This document shows, in pieces, positions 52,812 to 64,000 of a DNA stretch of 64,000 bases. Position numbers and translations under genes: made by a program. The DNA is from Chrysopilus asiliformis (taxonomy: Eukaryota; Arthropoda; Insecta; Diptera; Rhagionidae): assembly GCA_964034945.1 (NCBI GenBank), contig OZ035960.1:87218348-87282347 (forward strand), given 5' to 3'. Below the pieces are notes generated by a model. It was given only the letters and a program-made list of their open reading frames with translations, was not told where the DNA came from and ran no database searches. Positions within the stretch are counted from its first letter, which is position 1; each line of letters begins with the position of its first letter.

Positions 52812-53980
52812 TTTTTACTTTCTTCTACGGAGTATAATAAAGTATTGTATTCATGAAAAATTTCGACCTCTTAATTTTGCCTAAAAAACATTTCCCGATC
52901 ACTCCTGAGTCGATTGGAGTCATATTTAAAAAATGTCTTTCTGTCTGTCAGTCTGTCTGTCAGTCTGTCTGTCTGTGTACAAGATTTCTCAAAAACTAAT
53001 AGAGCTAGCGCCATGAAATTTTATAGGCATGTTGGGTCCTGAAATGGGACGATCCTATCAACTTTTGGTGGAAATCCGTTAACCGGAAGTATCCAAAATG
53101 GCGGTTTTTCAAAAATCGCAATTTCGTTTTTCTCGATTTACTCCCAAACTACGCGTTTTTTAGTGGCCTTAAGTATGACACAACTTGGAGAAAATAAAAT
53201 TTCCCACACTTTTGTCTTTAGTTATAACTCGATATCTCCACCTGTTATCGAGATAAACCGTTATTTCCAAAAAAAACAGTTTTTTGCGATTATCTCGAAA
53301 ACTAACGGGTTTTTGCTGACTGAATGTATAAAGTGAATTAATGAGAATGGCATTCTGCACAATTTTGTTTCTTACCGTTATCCGTTATCTTTTACCGTTA
53401 TTGAGATATTTTCATTAATATGTAAAAAATCATATGTTTGCGAATAATTTGCAAACTAACGGTTTTTCGACAAATCAGTTAAAAGAATAATTAAAGATGT
53501 TAACATTTTCTACATTTTTGCCATTTACCGTAAATTGATATCTTTTACAGTTCTCAAGTTATCTCAAATTTTGTACGTTTTTGATATTTTTGAATAAACC
53601 AAGAATTTATTGGGAGGTCGTCTTAGGTTGACAACGCGACAGGGCTCTAGCGTAAATTGCGCAGGGTCGTAGATTTTGTAGAAGAAAGTTTTGTGTTGAC
53701 CACAACTGATTTTTTTTCCAAAAATTTATGCAAAACTACGATTTTTGTAAAATTTATTCACAAAAAATTTCAAATCGCTAGGTCAACGCGTTCTCGGGAT
53801 ATTTAAGATACGTACAACGGACAGACCGACAGACAGATGGACGGGCATCCTCATAATTTTTCCTGAAACGGATTTCATACTGATCAGAAATTTTCTATCT
53901 GCCCCCGTTCTCGATTCTGTCTCGGGTCGGTCTCATGGATACAATATGTACTCTCCTCTTATAAAAGAGGAAAGTAAAAA
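52812..53980 (+). mobile_element. Family B, complete copy
   Basis: Ends TTTTTACTTTCTTCTACGG and AAAGAGGAAAGTAAAAA: a short inverted terminal pair (TTTTTACTTTCyTCT). The interior contains GTCTGTCTGTCAGTCTGTCT, ACTTTTGGTGGAAATCCGTT, CCGTTATCGAGATAAACCGT and GACAGACCGACAGACAGATG. Short units with 'CGTTATC..GATATACCGTTA' recur. No coding capacity. At least five further fragments are in the window. Class unknown; the inverted ends suggest a non-autonomous DNA element. Confidence 0.65.
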
Positions 53981-55123
53981 TTAGTTAACATAAAAAACTA
54001 CTTTTTTTTAAATCAGGATCAAATAGCCTATTATTTAATTTTCATACAAATTTCAAAGAGTAAAAAAACTTCTTGAAAAAAAGAGTAAAAAAACTTCTTC
54101 AAAGAGTAAAAAAACTTCTTGAAAAAAGAATAAAATGTAAAAAAAACACCTAACCAATAATGATAAAATGCAAATACTTCCCGTTTCAGTTGATGGAAAG
54201 TTTTGTGCGAAATACGATTGAAATTGAATTTCCACCTTAAAATTCAATGCCAAGTTTCGAACAAACAATATCGAGAAAGCACTATTAACCGAACTTTTTT
54301 TGACAGTCCTCGTAAAACCGATAACAATTGAATGTAACATTGAAATTCGAAGTTGTTCATTTTATTACTGCGCAACATTTACAATGTCTGAGAACTCATC
54401 AACATTTGCATAGAAGTTTTTCTCAAGAGCTCCCAAATGTATTCAAAAGTAATTTGAGAAATCAATTTTAATGAAAGATTTTTTTATTATCTAAAACAAT
54501 GTCATCATCGCGAAACAGAAAAATATGAAATTTTGTTCATTCCATAATTTTGCTTTCTTTTTATCTGAATCACAGATTGTGAACAAAACTCCAACAAGTA
54601 ATATCATAAGGTAGATGTATAAATTTATTTCTTCCTTTCGGTTTTGAGCAGTTGGTACGCAAGATTCAATCTACAAGATACTTTGTAGAACACAAGGCTT
54701 TCTAAACGTAATATATATGTGCATTAATTCATATACTTGTTTTATATCGTTTTTTTAAATTTTCGTTCGTTTATGCCATGTGAAGTGCTTAAATTGTATG
54801 ACCATCATCCCGTATGAATTATTTATGACGCTACCTTAATGACTTCATAAGAATTTTCGATAAAGATGATTTAATTGCATTTTTTTTTCATGAATGACTC
54901 GGTTTGTGAATGTGTCTCGACAAATAAGTTTTAATGGACCTCAGTGGCTGAATGAAGAGTTTTTGGGCAAAAACTTAATTCGATTTGATACCGCAAGGAA
55001 TTGTGATCTGTTTTTTACACCTGAAAAACATATGAAAAAACGCAATTTCCGTTTCCGGACTTAAATCTGTGAAAAAAAAAAATTTTAAATTTTTTTTTCC
55101 TCACGAAGTAATTCCTCTTTATT
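53981..55123. other. No gene seen
   Basis: AT-rich. AAGAGTAAAAAAACTTCTTG is repeated three times at 54056-54125. The 95-codon frame on the minus strand crosses that repeat and is not supported. Confidence 0.4.
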
Positions 55124-55703
55124 AAACATAACAAAAGCTATAATTGCCAATCTGGCAATCATTGGAGACCCGTATGGTGATATTCGTATCAAAATTCGAA
55201 CAGTTATACCAAAATTCCACTTTGAAGTCAAACTTTCCAATAAGATTTTTTAAAATTTATTCCAATCGGATTTTGATGTATGGGAGTTTTATGTAGAATC
55301 ATATCCTAAATAACTTTTGTTCTTGGACTTTTTTGATAAGATGCATTGTTTTTGAGATATTCACAAAAAACGTTTTCGTTCGTATGGGGGGTACCCCCCC
55401 TAATGGACCATTTTTGCCCATTAACGAACTTAGCCTTGCATTTTACGAAAAACGGATCTGTGCAAACTTTCAAGTCTCTAGCTCAATCCGTGCGCCCGCA
55501 ATCCGCGCCACAGACAGACGGACGGACGGACGGACAGACGGACAGACGGACGGACAGACGGACGGACATGCAAAAATTAAATATTTTTATCATTCTAAAC
55601 ACACTGGTGTAATTAATTTTTTTGTGCGATGACGGGATCTTGGCGTTACAAACGGTAAGGCAAAGTTAATATACCCTTTGGTTTCACCATACGGGTATAA
55701 AAA
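55124..55703 (+). repeat. Family A dispersed repeat, complete copy
   Basis: From AAACATAACAAAAGCTATAA to CACCATACGGGTATAAAAA, with GGGGGGTACCCCCCC at 55386, GCGCCCGCAATCCGCGCCAC and a GACGGACGGACAGACGG array at 55515-55565. This copy is a useful reference for the family. Frames of 88-99 codons that cross the array are not genes. Confidence 0.85.
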
Positions 55704-57515
55704 TGATCGATTATGTTAGGAAAATGAACTTCAAACACCATGTCATTTATAACCATTAAATCTTTTATGCTAGGTACTCTAATTGAAAACATCAAATTTT
55801 AAATTTTCCTATTTTTATTTTAAAATAAAGTCGTCCAGGTGGTTTTCAAAAAAATTTCATCATCAATCACAATACATAACATATGTTGCATGTTGTCCCA
55901 TATTTTTGGTAACAATGACCTTCTTTTCAAGAATCCAAATATGATCTCGTAGCAATTGAAAACCCAGTGTATTTTTTTTTTAAATTATGTTTCAAAATTT
56001 TAATTTTTCTCAACAAAACCGCTTAGGATTCTGTGGAATTTTATTAATTAGATAAAGCGCTTTCTTCAGAAGAAAGTCTTTAATATGCCATAATCCACAG
56101 AAATCTGAAATTCTGTACAATATCAGCTTTTATCTGAAGCAACATGATATGTGCTACTAAAGTGCTATAATTAACATATCCTTACAATTATTTTCAATTA
56201 ATCAACCAGAATTTATGTTCACGATCAGCTACACGTTTGGCATATTTTTATTTTTTTTATGACTTGAAGGCATAACTTTTTCATAACACGACTAATAGCA
56301 CTTTAAATTCTTGTTCTCTTGACACGGTCATCTCATGAATATGAAGTTCCATTTTCTCCATACAAATTAAATCATATAAATCATTTTTTTCACTGGTCTC
56401 CAGATCGATCCGGTACGTATGTTTTTCACCAACAAGACAAATTACTTAAATGAGATCTCAAAATTCATTTACATTTTTGGCTGATGCTGGAACAGTCCGA
56501 AAACGATTTTCTATATTAACGCATTACAACGTAGTTATTGATTGTACCTTTCTTAAAATGACACACGCAATTTAGATTCAAAGTAAAATTCAATCATAAA
56601 ACTTTAAATTAAACGAATGTTTTTGCATGATTTAGTACCTCTTTATATTAGTTCAATATCGTTTGTCATAAATTCAAAGTTTTTAATTTAATTTTATTGC
56701 GGCAATTACAAGGTCTCTTTGCAGATGTAAAAAGTAACTGAAATTGTAATTTTTCCCATTAGTTAGCAAATAGAAGTAAATAAATAACATTGTCTCTAAT
56801 TCCTATATCAGACGGGTTACAAAGCCCATCCTATAATGAACAGAGTTTGAAAACGTACTTAGATAATTGCTCGTATACTACCAAACGTCTCACAGCTCAT
56901 GAGCCATTTGAAAAACTCGTGAGCGCGAGCGTATGCCGGCAAGCGATTGTATCAAACACCGTTCATGGACGTTGGAAATGAGAAATTTCTTTTCCTCATG
57001 TGCGGCTCGTGAACTTATATGCATGACATCGTAAGCAGTTTTTTTCTGCTTTCAAGGAAGAGAAATGGTGAGTGATTTAAACTAGTGCAATTTTGAAAAT
57101 TAATGTTCGTGAGCGATTAATTAAAATTTTCGCACCTCACTCATGACCCGGCGTTTCCAAACCCCAATAATGAGTAAACAAAATCTTGTTGACAGTTCTC
57201 GATAAGATCACAAAAAAATCTCTTAAAATGGAAGTCGTAGAAATCAGTGCTTCAAATGGTTTTGCCTCTAAGGAGCTTTTCAATCTGGCTCGCAACATGA
57301 TAAAAAAATAACCTGAATTACTAACTGTTAGCCAATCTAAGTCTAAATTTATTTTATTCGGAAAACCTTCCCTCATAATATTATTGTAATATTGGTGTGA
57401 ATTCAAAATTGGTTTGGTTCCCTCGTTAAAACACAAAAAATACACTGAAAAATTGAATAGCTACCACAGCTAAAAAATAGCATCTGGTGCTATTTACATA
57501 GTCGATATCGTGACA
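55704..57515. other. No gene recognised
   Basis: AT-rich. The 102-codon frame at 57137-57445 (minus) and 63-codon frame at 56790-56981 show no domain. 56880-57150 has 'GTGAGCG' and 'CTCATGA' words recurring in both orientations. Confidence 0.35.
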
Positions 57516-58131
57516 GTGGTTTTTTATAGTGAAAAATGCTATCCAAAATAACAAAACCAAATAGCATTTAATCCCAGTTTTGTCATCACTCTTCGCTTCA
57601 ATAATGGCGCTATTTGCTATACGTTTTTACTTATTACCAGCAAAATTTAATAATAAAATAGCTTAAAATGCTACCTGATATTTGGGGTGGCAGAGAACAA
57701 TTGAGACGTCGATATGGGGCTGCTGGTACCAGTGGTAAAGTAAAGCGGGCAGAGTATGTACATACGAGTACATTGATAAAGCTGTGTTCAAATGGTTCAG
57801 GTATACGTGATAGTAATCTTCCAGTAAGTGGACCAATTCTAAAGCAAAAAGCATTAGACTTTGCAAACAGCTTCTCGGCAAAGTTCTATCTTGCGAAAGT
57901 GCATCCGTTGATCAGGATAAAAGTAACCAGTGAAAACAATAAGTTCCACAGCTTCTGTCAAATTTCAAACCGGACAAATTTTTTAATTTTGTGATAATTT
58001 ATTTAGTTTTTTGTTATTTTTAGTTTGCTTTAAAAACTTCTAAAATTATGTACATGTATTTAAAAAAAATGTTTCAATTTCTCTAACTCGAAATTCCTCT
58101 AACTCGAAACGATTTTGATGGCCACTGTCCT
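57516..58131 (+). pseudogene. pogo/Tigger-type transposase relic (CENP-B-like helix-turn-helix)
   Basis: On the plus strand DKAVFKWFR (57776-57802) shifts frame into RDSNLPVSGPILKQKALDFA (57804 onward). WF..R..NLPVSGP.L..KA..FA is the hallmark of the second DNA-binding helix-turn-helix of pogo/Tigger/CENP-B proteins. Soon after, the coding part jumps to the 3' end, with a doubled CCTCTAACTCGAAA word and GATGGCCACTG, similar to a pogo 3' terminus; CAGTGG occurs at 57516. The DDE core is deleted. Confidence 0.65.
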
Positions 58132-58230
58132 AAACTTTTTTTTAATAACACCAACAAATTGCGAAAATTTTAATAAATACATGTTCCATTAACAAGTAAC
58201 ATTAAAGAATTTATAACCAATATTTCTTAA

Positions 58231-59094
58231 CACGTTGACTGCCAGACCAATTTTGCAAAAATGTAAGGGAGATGCCAATACATGTAGACGTATGTAGAAT
58301 GTACGTATGTATGAATGTATGTATGTATGCATGTAGATTGTAGACCCAGCTATCGAAAATGATAGCCTTGGCCGCTCATGAATCATAGTGCCAATTTTCA
58401 CTGGCTATCAAAAATGATTTTTTTTTTTTTTTCGAGGCTGGGGAGGAAAATGTCTACACAGAGCCAAGCGGCGTCCCTGGCATGGGTACTGCGGGGTTCA
58501 CGGAGTGCCCGTTGACTCGCTAAAAACCTGCCCCTTTCCCAGGATATGTGACATGGTCTGGAACTAAGACGAATGCACTACTTCAGACCATGGTCATCCT
58601 GTATGTAAGGCATGCTTGAGCCTTAATCTGCTGCTGTTGTGCCTGCGTCCAGGCGCCTCTTTTTAGCACGGAGGACCATCTCGACGTACTTCGCAATGCT
58701 GGACCAGTTCTGCTCACTGCTCAGGAGCATGGTTACTGCTGTATCTGGCCTCCAGCTGCCACCAATCTGGGCTTGAAGGCGCTCTCGCTCGTTTGCCCAA
58801 TAGGAGCACTCAAAGAACGTGTGCTCTGGACCATCTTCGTCGGCGTCACCATGTATGCAGCTCTGCTGTTGCTGTATTTTCATCCGGAATAGGTACGTGC
58901 CAAAGCAGCCGTGGCCGGAGAGTAGCTGCGTCAGGTAGTAGTTTACCTCACCAAATTTCCTCTTTACCCACGTTCTCAGGTCGGGGATAAGTCGTGCTGT
59001 CCACCTTCCTGTCGTTTCGGTTTCCCAGCGGTCTTGCCACAATTGCATGGTAAGCTCTCTAGCGTCAAAAATGATAGCCATGGCAGTCAATGTG
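58231..59094. mobile_element. piggyBac-like MITE containing a LINE insertion
   Basis: TTAA flanks both sides (58227-58230 and 59095-59098). Termini CACGTTGACTGCCAG and the inverse-like TGGCAGTCAATGTG. Relative of 40989-41222. Without the LINE at 58419-59064 it would be near 210 bases. A repeated GTATGTATGAATGTATG tract sits at 58300-58335, and GATAGCC / GGCTATC words recur near both ends. The right end alone is found again near 60205-60226. Confidence 0.8.
58419..59064 (-). pseudogene. R1-like LINE, 5'-truncated, with target duplication
   Basis: TCAAAAATGAT occurs at both edges (58408-58418 and 59065-59075): an 11-base target duplication. The element reads on the minus strand and ends in a long A tail. 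The coding end (stop near 58623) shows GRWTARLIPDLRTWVKRKFG, VNYYLTQLLSGHGCFGTYLF and SCIHGDADEDGPEHTFFECS, the C-terminal zinc-knuckle region of R1-clade reverse transcriptases. It is open for the whole length, so the insertion looks recent. The first codons of the long frame come from the flanking MITE. No polymerase or endonuclease remains. Confidence 0.85.
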
Positions 59095-59098
59095 TTAA

Positions 59099-60069
59099 TA
59101 ATTTTTTTGAAGAAAATCTAAAAATCTTTACGTAAGTCTGTGTTTAGATTTCTCAATCTTTTTTGATAAATTACCACAATTTATCAAATTCTCCTACAGA
59201 TCTCTTTCGAATATTTGAATCGTATTACTCTGCCTGTTCAATTGCTAAATGTGTCAGTTGTTTTGGAGTACTTAAGCATTTATCACGCCGTATTCAATTT
59301 TCAATGGACATTCTCATCTGCCCCTGTTTTGAAAGGCGATATCCTAGAATAATCCCTGCTCCTGCCATTCGTATGCAAAGTGAACCCTGTCTGATGTCTT
59401 TGAGCGCTTTGTCGAATAAAGGAAATGGATTCTGTGTTTACTGTTGTGCGGAATGAGAAAGTCACACATGCCTTTATGGTTTAACTAGACTTCATCAATT
59501 TTGTTCTTTGTATCGAAATTTTGTCCCTTTTGAAAATCGTATAAGTCTATTAGCGTTACAAATTGATGTACACACCCGCAAAATGATTCTTTCCTGTCTA
59601 TGAAGGGGACTGGAATGAAAAATGTCTACACATTAACCGAAACTATAAGTGGTTTCTTCAATTATTTAAGAAATCATTGATGAGTTCCTAAACTTATCCA
59701 ATTTCTTCCACGTAAACAATTTTGAGTGATTTTTCCTGTCTTGTTTCTCATTTACGGAAAAATTTTTGCTTTTTAGGGCGGGTTATGTACTTATTAAGTC
59801 ATTTGTAACTGATGAAGCCAATATTCCGTTAGAAACAAATATGGTGCCAATGCCTATAGAAGAATAATGTACACATGTTCATCCGGCACAAGGAGATTTC
59901 ACAAAAGACTTAACATTTAGTACGAAGCCTTTCCTCATTCTTTCTCCTCCCCTCTTAAAAATGCTGAACTCATTTTCTCGGAAACGGGTAATTTTATATA
60001 TAAACATAATAAAAACCACGATTGCCAGGTGCCAATCGCCAAATAGTCTATAGAGGACAGATAAAATTA
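59099..60069. other. No gene recognised
   Basis: 59163-59456 is open on the plus strand for 97 codons (PAPAIRMQSEPCL..) and partly open on the minus strand; neither matches a family I know. 60003-60060 carries a family A/C head (AAACATAATAAAAACCACGA). Confidence 0.3.
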
Positions 60070-60170
60070 GTTTTCGACAAGAGTGTTTTACGTGTTGTTA
60101 GTGCTTTTCTACCATCAAAAACACGTGAAACGACTTTTGTCGAAAACGACACGTCTCTCAGAATCGGGGT
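60070..60170. mobile_element. Half copy of the ACCCCGATTGCGAG palindromic MITE
   Basis: TTTTCGACAAGAGTGTTTTA, CGTGTTGTTAGTGCTTTTCT and CGAAAACGACACGTCTCTCA then GAATCGGGGT match the right arm and centre of 26728-26855; the outer left arm is missing. Confidence 0.6.
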
Positions 60171-60578
60171 ATTAGTGAATTTTTCACAGGCTGTCAAATA
60201 TGATAACCATGGCAGTCAATGTGTTAATGAGTAGAGAACCTGTATACTAAAGAAGTTGATCGGCCATTTAAAAATGAGAGCGAAAATTTCCTCAATTCTT
60301 ACAAATTATTTCCACAATATTGTTAGCAATGAAAAAAAATCAACTTTGCTTAGATCTCATCTTCGAAAAAAAATCCGTTAATGTCCATGTTAGGGTCATG
60401 CGAATATTATTTTTTCAAATTATAATTTAAGGGCTTTTTAGATCTCCCATCAAAAATGCAATAAAAAAATTTTTAACATTTTTATAACCCTGTTTTTTTC
60501 ACAAATTGTTAAGAAAATAATTTCTTGAAGTTTTTCCATATTTCTAAAACGTATACAAAATACATTAACGCGATTCCA

Positions 60579-60851
60579 CACTCAGAAAAATGGAGGCTAA
60601 CTCAACGACCTACATACGGCGTAATTGGCATCGGGCAGGCACGCGTTCGCCTGCATGTGGGCAAGTAAAACTGAGTTGACCTGTGGTCGGAGAAATTCTT
60701 AAATTAAGCCACCAACAGGTGAAGTAGGGCATTGGGAGCTGCACGAGTTGACCTTAGATAGGTTAACTCTGACCGCTAGCTGGCTTACAGACACCTCTGT
60801 AAGGTCAGAGTTAACCTAACAAAAAGTTGACCTGAACATTTTTCTGAGTGC
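60579..60851. mobile_element. MITE with CACTCAGAAAAATG ends
   Basis: CACTCAGAAAAATG at the left and CATTTTTCTGAGTG at the right are exact inverses. The interior reiterates 'GAGTTGACCT', 'AGGTTAACTCTGACC' and 'GGTCAGAGTTAACC' in both orientations and is notably less AT-rich. No coding capacity. Confidence 0.75.
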
Positions 60852-62338
60852 ATATTCGATATAATTTTATCACAAAACTTACATGGAGAAAAAACATTTC
60901 TCAGAGGATTTAAAATCATTGACATCCAATTGTCATTGGGTTTTGGAAAACACTTAAAATTTAAAAAATAATATGTTCAAAAAACTTTCGCTAATCACCT
61001 GACTTGTAATATAGACTGGTTTTTATTCATAATTACGTAGTTATTTTTACAGTTCCTATAGCAACTTGTCATGACTAATCGAGTATAAATCTTTTATCCG
61101 ATTCACGTATTACGTTTATTGGTAAGATCTTTTCTGGCGCCACAAAAAATCAATTCAATTTCTTCAGTTTTATTATTATTATAATATTCTAGAACTGAAG
61201 TCTGTATAGGATACCTCCTTCCCTTTAATTACCCCTACTGTCTATCCATCACACATGTGATCAAATTTATAGTTGCGTCAATTTGCATGTAATTTATTTA
61301 TCGGCCGACATACCTACATAACATAAAAATATAAAAATGGGGATTTTGTTTCATAGAATGATTCCCAATGTATATTTCACCTGTATGTACCATTAAACTA
61401 CCAACATTCATTTATTCGGTGGTTATGTCTTATTTTACAGTCTCTTGTTACGCCTTTTGCCCATGAGCTCCATAACTCTTAATGTGCTATATTTATGTTG
61501 GCCGTTTTGTGTTTACGGGATAATTTTTTTTATATAATATTCACAAACCAACGACTAATCTGTGACACTGGACATGAATTAAAACGCACAAAAATTATTG
61601 CTTCAATTTAAACTATAACAAAACAATAATGAAATCTGTATGTCTGCCCTTGAACTTAATTCACCCACATATTAAAATTTATTCTTTTTTAAAACCATTA
61701 AAATATCACCAGGCAGGAAAGACCAACCTTTGACAATCTAAAAGTTACTATCTTGAACTGAGGAAATATTGGCTCTTATTAATTCGTATTAATATTGATT
61801 AATATCTTGTTTTTATTTACCAGATTTTTGAATTTTCCAACATATCAGGGTACAATTGCAATACTTACAGTTATTTTCATTCGCTAGACAAACTAGTGTT
61901 TTTTGAAGAGGGTCAAAATCACGAAATTGAAGAAAAAAGTATTTAAGGAAACGGGAAGTTGTCAGAGTTTTATATCGTACTTTATATTATTTAATTCAAT
62001 CGGTCAAAGGATCACACGATTTTCATGAATAGTAACTACACATTTTTGACCCAGCGGAATATTTTTTTTAAAAAGTAAATTTCCTTCTACTACCTCGAAT
62101 ATAAGGCTTTTTTTTAAAGAGACCGATCTTCAGGGATCCCAAAAGTAAAAACCAAAAATGAAATACTATTGGAACTTGAATGAAAAGCTCTTCCACGCCC
62201 AATCTATTCTCTAGACTAAGCGATTTATTTATTTATTAATCGGCAGATTAATAAATTTCGTTAAAGAACAAATCGTTGTACAAAAAAAAACATTTTTTAA
62301 ATGATTTTCTAATTGAAAATAAATACAAAACATAATAA
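60852..62338. other. No gene seen
   Basis: AT-rich sequence without recognised repeats or coding blocks. Confidence 0.4.
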
Positions 62339-62830
62339 GGGTATTCACAGTCCTCTTTGGGTATTCGGTGTTTTCGGTAATATTAAAAGACTGAAAATAT
62401 TCTACTGTGAACATCCCACAGCACAGATTGGAGAACACCGCTTTTATTGGATACGTGACCAAATCATGAACTGCGAGTTTAATTGTAAAATATGTCACAT
62501 ACCTTTAAATCCATATTTGATGTATTCTTTTGAATTTCTATTGTGGCAACGGCTATCAAAATTGAAAAAATTTGCATCAGTCCGATGAAATTAACAAAAA
62601 ACCAGCGAGAAAATTTGACAACTAAAAACATTACTAGCGCCACTCGCGGTTGATTCTTGATACCGAATATCCGGGCCGGAAAACACAACTCAAGGCATGT
62701 CTACAATTACCGAATCCGGTAATTCATTTTTACATGAACCAAATTACCGTCTCGGTAAAAATCTGTTAAATTTGACTGAATTACCGAGCGATAAATTTAC
62801 TCGCAATTTAAAAGAGGACTGTGAATACCC
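62339..62830. mobile_element. MITE with GGGTATTCACAGTCCTCTTT ends
   Basis: GGGTATTCACAGTCCTCTTT and its exact inverse AAAGAGGACTGTGAATACCC mark the ends. A 'TAATTCA..AATTACCG..CGGTAA' set of short words recurs at 62715-62800. The overlapping frames on both strands have no domain. No clear target duplication. Confidence 0.75.
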
Positions 62831-62963
62831 TGAATGAAAGCTGCGGAAATATTAAATGCTTTATATTGTTATGTAAAGGGATGTGCAATTGAGTCAAAAA
62901 AGGCGGTAAAGGGATGTACAATAGGGATTTTTGGCGGGTCAAATGATAATTTCGAGATTATGG

Positions 62964-63162
62964 CCCTTATTATGAATGTTCACAATTCATAGTTGATAAT
63001 TATCAACTGAGTTGATACATCGGTATTACGAATGTCAATCGGTGTCAACTTTATTGATAGCTGTCAACCCAAGTTGACACCGATTGACATTCGTAATACC
63101 GATGTATCAACTCAGTTGATAATTATCAACTATCAATTGTGAATTGACATTCATAATAAGGG
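62964..63162. mobile_element. Palindromic MITE, about 199 bases
   Basis: CCCTTATTATGAATGTTCAC and GTGAATTGACATTCATAATA then AGGG are inverse, and the arms continue inverse (GTTGATAATTATCAACTGAG, AATACCGATGTATCAAC) to a small centre at TATTGATAGCTG. Non-coding. Confidence 0.85.
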
Positions 63163-63540
63163 TCTATGCTACATGTTGAGTCGCTTTACGAAATTGGTTG
63201 CAGTTCAATCGCCTCACCCTGTATACTACTATTTTTTTTTTTTTTTGAATCTACTACTATTTTGAGCCAAAGGCGGATGACTCTGGCTTAAAGCCACACC
63301 ATATTGGATATTTCACGATTGTCTGGCGATCGTAGTTTCATTATGTTTCTTTATAAAAATTTTGTCTGATCTCATATAAAGTAAGTGATGATTGGCCCTA
63401 GGCAATAGTAGTTTTTCAGATTTTTTTTTGTATACAAATATACACATTGTATTGGCAACGGATTTACTTAGGTGTGTCAGGTGGGATACGCGAAGGTGTA
63501 TTAAAATTGGATTACAATTATGAGATTAAAAAATAGAAAT
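63163..63540. other. No gene seen; a family C-like piece
   Basis: 63340-63420 resembles the inverse of the family C head (TTTTGTCTGATCTCATATAA; GATTGGCCCTAGGCAATAGT). A T17 run is at 63232-63248. Confidence 0.35.
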
Positions 63541-63940
63541 AACATAACAAAAACTATAATTGCCAATGGCATTGTTCGAAGTTTAAGTGAACGGCGAACA
63601 GTTGTATCAAAATTCCACTTTGAAGTCAAACTTAGTTGTTGAGATTTTTTTAAATGTCAACGAGATTTTTTAAAATGTATTCTAATCGGATTTTGATGTA
63701 TGGGAGTTTTATGTAGAATCATATCCTAAATAACTTTTTTTCTTGCACTTTTTTGATAAAATGCACCGTTTTTGAGATATTCACAAAAAACGTTTTGGTT
63801 CGTATGTGGGGTACCCCCTCCCCTAATGGTCCATTTTAGCCCATTAACGAACTTAGCCTTGCATTTTACGAAAAACGAATCTGCGCAAAATTTCAAATCT
63901 AGCTCAATCCGTGCGCCCGCAATCCGCGCCACAGACGCAC
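63541..63940 (+). repeat. Family A dispersed repeat, 3' end lost
   Basis: From AACATAACAAAAACTATAAT to CCGCAATCCGCGCCACAGAC; the usual ATCATTCTAAACACACTGG to GGGTATAAAAA part is absent before the window ends. Frames on both strands are not genes. Confidence 0.8.
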
Positions 63941-64000
63941 AGTGTGTCATCTGACCAATCTAGGTGGACAAAAGTCATTACCAGATTCCCACCAATGAGC

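Noticed and set aside
59163..59456. 97-codon plus-strand frame, cysteine-containing
   Set aside because: Both strands are open here, no family match is recognised, and flanks are repeats.

Overview
This is AT-rich eukaryotic nuclear DNA, most likely from an insect and probably a dipteran. Supports are a leucine-rich-repeat gene end with an AATAAA signal, spliced exons with GT/AG borders and pyrimidine tracts, and a dense mix of insect-type transposable elements (Tc1/mariner, pogo, piggyBac-like, hAT-like, CACTA-like, R1-like and jockey/CR1-like LINEs, tRNA-derived SINEs). No bacterial genes, CRISPR arrays or rRNA genes were seen. All family assignments are by eye; no search was run.

Host genes are sparse. 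The 3' part of a secreted-type LRR protein lies at 1-886. A first coding exon at 2715-2924 (mitochondrial-type leader plus one membrane segment) ends in phase 0. A good terminal exon at 47158-47223, followed by AATAAA, continues in the same phase. I infer one small gene with an intron of about 44 kb. If so, nearly everything between is intron filled with transposons.

The intron content, in order: a hAT-like MITE, a pogo-type element, LINE 3' ends, two broken Tc1/mariner copies, a CACGG/TA element carrying a SINE (12.9-14.1 kb), a non-autonomous CACTA-like element (19.4-20.2 kb), several MITEs, a second CACGG/TA element (23.7-24.7 kb), nested elements at 26.4-27.3 and 33.3-35.8 kb, and repeated copies of three related unclassified families (called A, B and C here).

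The main discovery is at 39900-46504: a nearly complete two-gene CACTA/EnSpm-like transposon inside a family B repeat. Its first gene is an intact 858-codon transposase with four N-terminal C2H2 zinc fingers and a candidate DDE core. Its second, spliced gene encodes a protein that begins with a CIDE-N-like domain, the fold otherwise known from apoptotic nucleases and lipid-droplet proteins. That gene is broken by one in-frame stop, a 25-bp tandem duplication and a piggyBac-like MITE near its end. The element at 19378-20161 is its internally deleted relative, with a clean 3-bp target duplication.

Downstream of 47.5 kb there are only repeats: large hairpin MITEs, nested family A copies, a deleted mariner, a complete family B copy, a pogo transposase relic, and a 5'-truncated R1-like LINE inside a piggyBac-like MITE. 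A recurrent theme is elements whose terminal motif is reiterated in both orientations through their interior.
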